Source: Thauera sp. JM12B12 (GTDB lineage Bacteria; Pseudomonadota; Gammaproteobacteria; Burkholderiales; Rhodocyclaceae). From it: a stretch of 64,000 nt of DNA. This document shows positions 9,783-16,666 of this stretch, one piece after another. How positions within the stretch are numbered: the first letter of the stretch is position 1; the number at the start of each line of letters is the position of its first letter. The stretch lies in the NCBI RefSeq assembly GCF_039614725.1, contig NZ_CP154859.1, positions 1,922,001 to 1,986,000 on the forward strand, given 5' to 3'. A program made the position numbers and the translations under genes. The notes below the pieces were generated by a model. That model was not told the origin of the DNA. It searched no databases and saw only the letters and a program-made list of their open reading frames with translations.

Positions 9783-11450
9783 ATGAATTCTCTGGCAGCA
9801 CAGGGCGCCGCGCGCCTGCAGTGGTCGACCCTGACGGTGGCGGCAGTGGTGGTGGCGGTGCTGATCGCCGCGCCGGTACTGTCCGTCTTCTCCAATGTCT
9901 TCGTCAGCGATACCGGCGACACCTGGGGCCACCTCGCCGACACCGTGCTGGGCGAGTTCATGTTCAACACCGTGGTGCTCTGCATCGGGGTGGGGCTGGG
10001 GGTGTCGTCGATCGGCGTGACCTCGGCATGGCTCACGACCATGCTCGACTTCCCCGGCCGGCGTTTCTTCGAATGGGCGCTGGTGCTGCCGCTGGCGATG
10101 CCGGCCTACGTCATGGCCTACGTGTACACCGACTTCCTGCAGTTCGTTGGCCCGCTGCAGACCTGGTTGCGCGAGACCTTCGAGTGGCGGCGCGGCGACT
10201 ACTGGTTTCCGGACGTGCGCACGGTGGGCGGGGCGGTGGCCATGTTCATGTTCGTGCTCTACCCGTACGTCTACATGATCGCGCGTACCGCCTTCCTCGA
10301 GCGCGCCGGCGGCATGCTGGAAGCGGGCCGTTCGCTCGGCCTGGGTCCCTGGGGCTCCTTCTTCCGGGTGTCGCTTCCGCTCGCCCGGCCGGCGGTCGTG
10401 GCCGGGACCGCGCTTGCGCTCATGGAGACGCTGGCCGATTTCGGCACGGTGTCGTATTTCGGGGTGCAGACCTTCACCACGGGGATCTACCGCGCATGGT
10501 TCTCGCTCGGTGACCGTATCGCGGCGGCGCAGCTGTCGGCGGCCTTGCTCGCCTTCGTCATCCTGGTGCTGACGCTCGAGCGCCTGTCGCGCGGGCGGGC
10601 GCGCTTCAACAACACCTCGCGGCAGGCGAGCATGCCGGTGCGCCTGCGCCTGCCGCTGCCGCTCGGGCTGCTCGCGGCGTTCGCCTGCTTCATGCCGCTG
10701 CTGCTCGGCTTCCTGTTGCCGGCGGGGCTGCTGCTGCAGATGGCCTTTGCCGAGGGGGATGCGCAGTTCGGTCCGCGCTTCGTGCATCTCGCGCGCAACA
10801 GCTTCGTACTCGCCGCCGTGACCGCCGTGATCGGCGTGGTGCTCGCGGTCCTGCTCGGCTACGCCGCCCGCCTGGCACGCAGCCGGGTCCCGCATGCGCT
10901 CAATCGCGTGGTCGGTCTGGGCTACGCGGTGCCGGGGTCTGTGATCGCGGTCGGGGTGCTGATTCCGCTCACGCGGCTCGACAACTGGCTGGCGCAGTCG
11001 TGGGAGGCGCTGTTCGGCGTCAATCCGGGGCTGCTGCTCACCGGGGGGATCGCGGCGCTGGTGTATGCCTATCTGGCGCGTTTCCTGGCCGTAGCCCTGC
11101 AGACGGTGGAATCCAGCCTGGGCAAGATCACGCCGAGCATGGACGACGCTTCGCGCAGCCTGGGCTTCGGCAAGTGGGCGACGCTTCGGCGCGTCCACGT
11201 TCCCATGCTGAGGGGCAGTCTGCTGACCGCCGGGCTGCTGGTGTTCGTCGATGTGATGAAGGAGCTGCCGGCGACGCTGGTGATTCGGCCCTTCAACTTC
11301 GACACGCTCGCTACCCAGGCGCACACGCTCGCCGCCGACGAGCGCCTCGCCGAAGCTTCGACTGCCGCGCTGATCATCGTGGCGGTCGGCTTGCTGCCGA
11401 TGTTCGTGATCTCGCGGCAGATTCTCAAGGTGCGGCGAAGGGCCGGCTGA
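9783..11450 (+). CDS. fbpB: Ferric iron ABC transporter double permease (FbpB-like)
   Basis: A 555-residue inner-membrane protein made of two fused permease halves, as in FbpB/SfuB. About twelve hydrophobic segments are visible. Each half has an EAA-type loop that contacts the ATPase: AGRSLGLGPWGSFFRVSLPL in the first half and ASRSLGFGKWATLRRVHVPM in the second. The VDVMKELPATLVIRPF block near the end is typical of iron(III) permeases. It is divergent from the ATPase gene (130 bases) and is followed on the same strand by a diguanylate cyclase. Together with the ATPase and the binding protein at 13.8 kb it forms a complete importer split by an unrelated gene. Confidence 0.93.
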   Translation: MNSLAAQGAARLQWSTLTVAAVVVAVLIAAPVLSVFSNVFVSDTGDTWGHLADTVLGEFMFNTVVLCIGVGLGVSSIGVTSAWLTTMLDFPGRRFFEWALVLPLAMPAYVMAYVYTDFLQFVGPLQTWLRETFEWRRGDYWFPDVRTVGGAVAMFMFVLYPYVYMIARTAFLERAGGMLEAGRSLGLGPWGSFFRVSLPLARPAVVAGTALALMETLADFGTVSYFGVQTFTTGIYRAWFSLGDRIAAAQLSAALLAFVILVLTLERLSRGRARFNNTSRQASMPVRLRLPLPLGLLAAFACFMPLLLGFLLPAGLLLQMAFAEGDAQFGPRFVHLARNSFVLAAVTAVIGVVLAVLLGYAARLARSRVPHALNRVVGLGYAVPGSVIAVGVLIPLTRLDNWLAQSWEALFGVNPGLLLTGGIAALVYAYLARFLAVALQTVESSLGKITPSMDDASRSLGFGKWATLRRVHVPMLRGSLLTAGLLVFVDVMKELPATLVIRPFNFDTLATQAHTLAADERLAEASTAALIIVAVGLLPMFVISRQILKVRRRAG

Positions 11451-11472
11451 GCGCGCCGCTGTGGCGTTTTTC

Positions 11473-11492
11473 CTGTGGCGCGTGTGCCACAG
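11473..11492 (+). terminator. Hairpin after the iron permease gene
   Basis: CTGTGGC-gcgtgt-GCCACAG can fold into a 7-bp stem just after the permease stop. The 5' arm CTGTGGC also occurs at 11459-11465, so two mutually exclusive hairpins are possible. There is no clear T-run. Confidence 0.4.
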
Positions 11493-11633
11493 CGTTTCGG
11501 GGCGGCAGGACGTAATGGATAATTGCCGCGCGATGACGACCCTGCCCATTCTCCCGGTTTTGCTTCCCGCTGGCGCCGAAGGCCGCATCGGCGTCGGTCT
11601 TGCTTGCTGCGCGCGCGTCTGCGGGGTGGATGG

Positions 11634-13826
11634 ATGACGCCGCGCCCGCTTCCGCGTTCGTTCCGCCACCCTGGCGCGTGGTTGCTTGGGCTCCTCGCGG
11701 TGTTCGCGATCAGTGGCCTCCTGCCGTCGGCGTCCTTGTTCGCCGCGCCGGAGGACTATCTGCCGCTGCACAGCGCGCTGGAGTTCTTCTCGATTTCCGT
11801 GGCCGCGATGGTGTTCGCGCTCGGCCTCAACCTGCGCCACACCGAGCGCGGCGGACGGCTCGCCTGGCTGGGCGCCGTGTTCCTTGCCGTGGGCTTGCTC
11901 GATTTCGCCCATACCCTGTCCTACCCGGGCATGCCCGCCTTCGTCACGCCGAGCAACGCCGACAAGGCCATCCACTTCTGGCTCGCCGCCCGCCTGGTGG
12001 GCGCGCTCGGCCTATTGGTCTATGTCTTCATGCCCGAGCGCCGTTGGTCATCAGTGGCCGTGGGCTGGGTGAGCCTGCTTGCCGCTGCGCTCGCGCTGGC
12101 CTGGACCGGGTTCGTTCTCGCCTACCAGGACGTGCTGCCCCGCATGTTCGAGCCGGGGCGCGGGATGACGTCGTCGAAGGTGGCGGCGGAGTACCTGCTG
12201 TCGGCGCTCTATTTGCTTGCAGCGGTCCTGCTCGCGCGACGCGGTGTGCGCGACCGCGATCCGAGCGCGCCCTGGCTCGCGGCGGCGGCGGGTGTACTCG
12301 TGCTCACCGAGCTGTATTTCACGCTCTACAAGGAGCTCACCGACCTCTTCAACATCCTCGGCCATGTGTACAAGGCGGCTGCCTTCGCGATGATCTATCG
12401 CGCGGTGTTCGTCGCCGGGGTTCGCGAGCCGCAGCAGGCGCTTGCGCGCGAACGCGCCTTGCTGCGCGGGCTGATCGATTCGGTGCCGGACCTGATCGCC
12501 TTCAAGGACACCCAGGGGCGCTACCTCGGCTGCAATCGGGCGTTTGCCGAGGCCTATGGGGTGAGCGAGGCGCAGCTCGTCGGCCAGCGTGACGCCGACG
12601 TCTTTCCGGCTCATCCAGCGCTCGCGGGCGCCGAGGCCGGGCTGGCGATCGTGAGCGCCCCGGAACACCACGAGGAGTGGCTCGAAGGGCGCGATGGACG
12701 CATGCGTCTGCTCGATACCCTGCGCACGCCCTATCGTGACCGGGACGGCGAGTGCCTGGGCGAGATCCGCATCAGCCGTGACTTCACCGAGCGGCGCAGG
12801 ATCCGCGAGCAGATCGCCGAGCGCGAGCGGCGCGTGATGCTGGCGCTCGAGGGCGCAGGACTGGGGCTGTGGGACTGGGACGTGCCGAGCGGCCAGGCGA
12901 GCTTCAGCCCGGTCTGGATGCGCATGCTGGGGTATGTCGCCGACGAGCTGCCGCCCCACGTCTCGAGCTGGGAGGCGCTCGTCCATCCGGATGACTGGAA
13001 CGATATCCGCGAGACCCTCGAGCCTCACCTGCGCGGCGTCACAGACGCCTATCGGGCCGAGTACCGCCTCAAGCACAAGGACGGGCACTGGGTGTGGGTG
13101 CTCGGCGCCGGTCGGGTGCTCGATCGCGGCGACGAGGGCGAGCCGCTGCGCGTGGTGGGTATCCACGAGGACATCTCGCCGCGCAAGGCCATGGAGGAGA
13201 GTCTGCTTCAGCTGGCCACCAGCGATCCGCTCACCGGATTGTGGAATCGCCGCCACTTCACCGAGATGGTGCGCGGCGAGCTCGGGCGGGTGCGTCGTGG
13301 CCAGTCGCGCGCCGCACTGCTCCTCCTCGACCTGGATTTCTTCAAGCGCATCAACGACACCTACGGCCATGCGGCCGGGGACGAGGTCCTGCGCCACTTC
13401 ACCGCGACCGTGAGCACCCAGCTCCGCGAGGCCGACGTGTTCGCGCGTCTCGGCGGCGAAGAGTTCGCGATCCTGTTGCCCTGTATCGACGCGCTCGGGG
13501 CCGTGCGCGTGGCTGACCGTCTGCGCCGGATCGTGGCCGAGTCGCCCGCTGTGTTCGAGTCACAGGACCTGCGCTATTCGGTGAGCATCGGCGCGACGAT
13601 GCTCGATGGCGAGGACGAGGGCTACGAGGGCTCCTATGCGCGCGCTGACGAGGCGCTCTATGCAGCCAAGCATGCGGGGCGCAATCGGGTCGTGATGGCC
13701 GCGGAAAAAACCGCAGCCCCGGCAGGAGAACCTGCGGGGGCTGCAGCCGTTGTCGCCGACCAGCGCTCGCTGGCGCCCGTTTCGGGCGCAGTTGCGGAGG
13801 CGGTGCCGAGTCTGGATCAGCGGTAG
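11634..13826 (+). CDS. MASE3-PAS-PAS diguanylate cyclase
   Basis: Membrane sensor that makes cyclic di-GMP. From the ATG at 11634 the protein has 730 residues. The N-terminal part (about 15-250) has several membrane helices and MASE3 features (LDFAHTLSYPGM; FNILGHVYKAAAFAMIYRA). Two PAS domains follow (about 277-385 and 400-510), then a GGDEF domain with the intact active motif GGEEF (607-611). The inhibitory I-site RxxD is present as READ five residues before it, so product inhibition is expected. No EAL domain. The start has GGGTGGATGG upstream; an in-frame ATG 37 codons earlier encodes an Arg-rich stretch unlike the family. Its last 10 bases overlap the end of the convergent fbpA-like gene. 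Confidence 0.92.
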   Translation: MTPRPLPRSFRHPGAWLLGLLAVFAISGLLPSASLFAAPEDYLPLHSALEFFSISVAAMVFALGLNLRHTERGGRLAWLGAVFLAVGLLDFAHTLSYPGMPAFVTPSNADKAIHFWLAARLVGALGLLVYVFMPERRWSSVAVGWVSLLAAALALAWTGFVLAYQDVLPRMFEPGRGMTSSKVAAEYLLSALYLLAAVLLARRGVRDRDPSAPWLAAAAGVLVLTELYFTLYKELTDLFNILGHVYKAAAFAMIYRAVFVAGVREPQQALARERALLRGLIDSVPDLIAFKDTQGRYLGCNRAFAEAYGVSEAQLVGQRDADVFPAHPALAGAEAGLAIVSAPEHHEEWLEGRDGRMRLLDTLRTPYRDRDGECLGEIRISRDFTERRRIREQIAERERRVMLALEGAGLGLWDWDVPSGQASFSPVWMRMLGYVADELPPHVSSWEALVHPDDWNDIRETLEPHLRGVTDAYRAEYRLKHKDGHWVWVLGAGRVLDRGDEGEPLRVVGIHEDISPRKAMEESLLQLATSDPLTGLWNRRHFTEMVRGELGRVRRGQSRAALLLLDLDFFKRINDTYGHAAGDEVLRHFTATVSTQLREADVFARLGGEEFAILLPCIDALGAVRVADRLRRIVAESPAVFESQDLRYSVSIGATMLDGEDEGYEGSYARADEALYAAKHAGRNRVVMAAEKTAAPAGEPAGAAAVVADQRSLAPVSGAVAEAVPSLDQR

Positions 13827-14830
13827 CCGGCGCGATCGAAGATGCGCTGGGCTTCGGCGATGGTCGCGGCCAGTTCGCCGATCGGCAGCGTGTCGGCCTT
13901 GAACTCGCCGAGCTTGTTGAGCGCGGCGTTGTCGACCTTGACCGAAGCCACCACCGGCCATTCGTTGTTGCCATTGGCGAAGTAGGCCTGCGCGTCGTCC
14001 GAAGCCAGGTACTCGAGGAACTTGACGGCGGCTTCCTTGTTCGGCGCGTGCTTGAGCATGCCGGCGCCCGAGACGTTGATGTGCGTGCCCCAGGTCGCCT
14101 GGTTCGGCCATACCGCCTTGATGCGGGCCACGGCTTCCTGGTCTTCGGGTTTCTGGGAGTTCATCAGGCGCGCGAGGTAGTAGCTGTTGGCGATCGCGAC
14201 CCCGCATTCGCCCGCTGCAACGGCGCGGATCTGATCGGTGTCGCCGCCCTTGGGTGCGCGTGCGAAGTTGGCCACGATGCCGCTCGCCCACTTCTCCGTG
14301 GCCTCGGCGCCGTTGTGCTTGATCATCGCCGCGCCCAGCGAGAGGTTGTACGGGTGGCTGCCCGAGCGGGTGCACACCTTGCCCTTGAGCCCCGGATCGG
14401 CGAGCTGCTCATACGTCTGCACCTGCTCGGCCTTGACCAGCTCGGGGTTGTACACGATCACGCGGGCGCGGGTCGAGTAGGAGTACCAGTTGTCCGCGCG
14501 CAGGTGCGCCGGAATGCGCGCCTCGATCGCGGCCGACTTCACCGGCGCGAAGATCCCCAGTTCGTCCGCCTTGCCGAGGCGCGAGGCATCGACCGTGATG
14601 AACACGTCCGCCGGGCTGTTCGCGCCTTCGTTGCGGATGCGTTCGAGCAGCTCGTCTTCCTTGGCTTCGATGCGGTTGATCTTGATGCCGGTCTGCTTGG
14701 TGAAGTTTCCGTATAGCTGCTCGTCGGTCTGGTAATGGCGCGCCGAGTAGATGTTGAGTTCGGCCGCGGTGGCGGCATTGGACAGGCCGAGGGCGGAAAC
14801 GAGGGCGGTCAGAAGGATCTTCTTGGTCAT
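13817..14830 (-). CDS. fbpA: Iron(III) ABC transporter periplasmic binding protein (FbpA-like)
   Basis: The 337-residue product starts MTKKILLTALVSALGLSNAA, a clear signal peptide. The mature part ELNIYSARHYQTDEQLYGNF and the DADVFITVD-like AAPD block (SPADVFITVDASRLGKADE) are typical of the Fbp/FutA family; the tyrosines in NWYSYSTRARVIVYNPE and ANSYYLARLM are where this family ligates ferric iron. It is leftward, tail-to-tail with the diguanylate cyclase (10-base overlap) and divergent from the DUF2325 gene, with palindromic Fur-like operators in between. Its partners are probably the permease at 9783 and the ATPase at 8544. Confidence 0.93.
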   Translation of the reverse strand: MTKKILLTALVSALGLSNAATAAELNIYSARHYQTDEQLYGNFTKQTGIKINRIEAKEDELLERIRNEGANSPADVFITVDASRLGKADELGIFAPVKSAAIEARIPAHLRADNWYSYSTRARVIVYNPELVKAEQVQTYEQLADPGLKGKVCTRSGSHPYNLSLGAAMIKHNGAEATEKWASGIVANFARAPKGGDTDQIRAVAAGECGVAIANSYYLARLMNSQKPEDQEAVARIKAVWPNQATWGTHINVSGAGMLKHAPNKEAAVKFLEYLASDDAQAYFANGNNEWPVVASVKVDNAALNKLGEFKADTLPIGELAATIAEAQRIFDRAGYR

Positions 14831-14904
14831 GTTGGCAGTGGTCGCTTGAGTGTCATGAAGTGTGAGGATGCGTAGGAGGGATAATAACGAGAAAGATTCG
14901 CAGT

Positions 14905-14950
14905 TGCAAAGCGTTTGCATTGGCGGCATCATGGATGCGAATCATTCGCA
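14905..14950. promoter_or_regulatory. Two palindromes between fbpA-like and DUF2325 genes; candidate Fur operators
   Basis: TGCGAAT-C-ATTCGCA at 14936-14950 is a perfect 7-1-7 inverted repeat that fits the layout of the Fur consensus TGATAAT-N-ATTATCA, differing at two bases in each arm. TGCAAA-GCG-TTTGCA at 14905-14919 is a second perfect inverted repeat (6-3-6). A GGATAATAAC stretch at 14879-14888 adds AT-rich Fur-like sequence. They lie in the 134-base divergent region, with the second site 15 bases before the DUF2325 start. Iron control is the likely role given the adjacent gene. Confidence 0.55.
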
Positions 14951-14964
14951 ATAGTGAGAAGACC

Positions 14965-15306
14965 ATGAACGCACTGCTGGTGGGCGCCGATCGCCTCGGC
15001 AACATTCCCGATGTTCTCGACAGCTTCGGCATTCGCATCGCGGGCCATGTGAGCGGGCGCGATACGACGCACCAGCGCCGCACCGCGCCCTTGCCGAGCG
15101 GCATCGGCATGGTGATCCTGTTTACCGACTTCCTCGGCCACAACGTGATGCAGCGTTTTCGGGACGCGGCAAGCCGGGAGGGGGTGATGTTCGTATGTTG
15201 CCGGCGCTCGACCTGCGCGCTGCAGCAGGCGCTTGGCCGGCGGATGAACGAGCGCTGTGCGAGTTGCCCGGAGGCGTGCCCGAAAGCGGGGCGCAGGCGG
15301 AAGTAG
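14965..15306 (+). CDS. DUF2325 family protein, Cys-rich C-terminus
   Basis: A 113-residue cytosolic protein starting MNALLVGADRLGNIPDVL, the family's N-terminal block. The middle holds GMVILFTDFLGHNVMQRFRD. The C-terminus contains a Cys-rich tail: VMFVCCRRSTCALQQ then CASCPEACPKAG, seven cysteines in about thirty residues, suited to metal binding. Function is unknown. It is divergent from the iron-binding protein gene and 15 bases after a Fur-like palindrome, so an iron-responsive role is a reasonable guess. The ATG at 14965 gives the family start; upstream in-frame codons run through the operator. Confidence 0.85.
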   Translation: MNALLVGADRLGNIPDVLDSFGIRIAGHVSGRDTTHQRRTAPLPSGIGMVILFTDFLGHNVMQRFRDAASREGVMFVCCRRSTCALQQALGRRMNERCASCPEACPKAGRRRK

Positions 15307-15331
15307 GCCGGGAACGTTGAGGTAGACGAAA

Positions 15332-15354
15332 AAGCCCGGCGCGCGGCCGGGCTT
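15332..15354. terminator. Rho-independent terminator, likely bidirectional
   Basis: AAGCCCGGC-gcgcg-GCCGGGCTT, a 9-bp perfect stem flanked by A-run on the left and CTTCTT on the right. It sits between the convergent DUF2325 and NlpC/P60 genes and can serve both. Confidence 0.85.
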
Positions 15355-15380
15355 CTTCGTGGATGGGGTGGGGGCTGCCC

Positions 15381-15935
15381 TCAGCGCAGCGAGATCACAC
15401 CGCTTGCGGGAACGAGCGCCTCGCCCTCGTCGACGATCCGGCGCGCGCCGTTGAAGCGCTGAGCCCAATATCGGGTGGACATGCTCTCGACGCGAACCTT
15501 GCCGCCACTCGAGGGCGCGTGCACGAACTTGCCTTCGCCGAGGTAGATGCCGACATGGGAGAAGGTGCGGCGCATCGTGTTGAAGAACACGAGATCACCC
15601 GGCTTGAGTTCCTGGCGGCCGATCTTGTCTCCGACGGTCGCCATCTCGCGCGCGGTGCGCGGCAGGTCGAGCCCGACCGCGTTGCGGAACACGTTGAGCA
15701 CCAGGCCGCTGCAATCGAGACCCGTCTCGGGCGAGGTGCCGCCAAAGCGATACCGGATACCGAGATAGGACAGCGCTTCGTCGACCAGTTGCTCTGCCGC
15801 GCTGGTGTATTCGTCGAAGACGGAAGCCTGGGGGAGTTGCGCCGAATGGACCTGGGCGGCCTGCTCAGTGGCGTGGGCGAGAGGTGCCGACGCAAGCAGT
15901 ACGGTCAGAGAGAGGACGATAGGGCGCAAAAACAT
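15381..15935 (-). CDS. NlpC/P60 (C40) endopeptidase, secreted
   Basis: Cell-wall cysteine peptidase, expected to cut D-Glu-mDAP links in peptide stems. The 184-residue product has a signal peptide (MFLRPIVLSLTVLLASAPLAHA). The catalytic core is intact: Cys in GLDCSGLVLNVF, His in FSHVGIYLGEGKFVHA and a further His in the same block, plus LKPGDLVFFNT typical of the family. No lipobox Cys follows the signal peptide and no SH3 domain is present. It is monocistronic, with a terminator immediately downstream. Confidence 0.92.
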   Translation of the reverse strand: MFLRPIVLSLTVLLASAPLAHATEQAAQVHSAQLPQASVFDEYTSAAEQLVDEALSYLGIRYRFGGTSPETGLDCSGLVLNVFRNAVGLDLPRTAREMATVGDKIGRQELKPGDLVFFNTMRRTFSHVGIYLGEGKFVHAPSSGGKVRVESMSTRYWAQRFNGARRIVDEGEALVPASGVISLR

Positions 15936-15975
15936 TCGGCGGAATATACGCAGGCAAGGCAGGCTTGTAAACAGG

Positions 15976-16010
15976 AAATGTCCGCCAACTGCATGCGCGG
16001 GCGGGCATTT
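15976..16010 (-). terminator. Possible terminator after the exonuclease-fold gene
   Basis: AAATGTCCGCC pairs with GGCGGGCATTT (11 bp with one G-U), loop of 13. It lies in the 92-base gap following the exonuclease-fold/DUF294 operon. Only a short T-rich flank exists on the leftward strand. Confidence 0.4.
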
Positions 16011-16027
16011 TTCACGTTTCCGGGCGC

Positions 16028-16666
16028 TCAGATCTTGAGCTTCTGCCGGTAGGCACTCTGGTGGTCCGCAAGTCCCGCCGGGGTCGAGACCGCGAACGAC
16101 AGTGCGCGCGCCTGCACCGCAAGGAACAGTTGCGCGATTGCCCAGGCGTCGCCGAGCGCGTGGTGACGCTGAAACGTTTCGATACCGAATGCGGCCATCC
16201 AGTCGGCCAGGCGCGCCGGGCGATCGAGCTTCTCCGGGAACAGCGAGGGGAGCAGCAGGTAGAGGTCTATCCAGACGAATGACGGGGTGAAACCGACGTG
16301 GTGCTGGAAGGCGCGCTCGAGCATGCTGCGGTTGAACGAGGCGTTGAACACCACGAGCGGATTCTTTCCGGCAAGTCCGAGCAGACCGACGAGGGCGTCG
16401 GCCGGCGCAGGCTCGAGTCGGGCGTAGTAGGCGTCTCCGGGATGGAGCAGGCCGGCGTCCACGGCGATGCCACCCACGGCGAGCAGTCTGGCCTGGTCCA
16501 GGTCGAGCCCGGTGGCTTCGGTATTGACCACCGTGTAGCGGGTCTCGAAATGGGAACGGTCGAGCACCGGCTCGGGAAGTGCCTGCCAGGCTTGCAGGGT
16601 CTCCTCGGCCTGTGCGCCGAGCGTCTGGCCGCCACGCGCGGCCTTGAGGCGGGATAGCCAGCTCAT
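16028..16666 (-). CDS. DnaQ-like 3'-5' exonuclease-fold protein with altered active site
   Basis: A 212-residue protein with the RNase H/DEDDh exonuclease layout, but two of the usual catalytic aspartates are Asn. Motif I reads VVNTEATG (Asn48, Glu50) where the family has DxE; motif II reads FNASFNRSML (Asn112) where the family has Asp; motif III HHALGDA (His168/His169, Asp173) is normal. The codons are AAT and AAC, read directly from the sequence. It may therefore be inactive or bind nucleotide without cutting. Its ATG overlaps the stop of the upstream DUF294 gene (16663-16666), so the two are translated together and probably act together. Confidence 0.85.
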   Translation of the reverse strand: MSWLSRLKAARGGQTLGAQAEETLQAWQALPEPVLDRSHFETRYTVVNTEATGLDLDQARLLAVGGIAVDAGLLHPGDAYYARLEPAPADALVGLLGLAGKNPLVVFNASFNRSMLERAFQHHVGFTPSFVWIDLYLLLPSLFPEKLDRPARLADWMAAFGIETFQRHHALGDAWAIAQLFLAVQARALSFAVSTPAGLADHQSAYRQKLKI

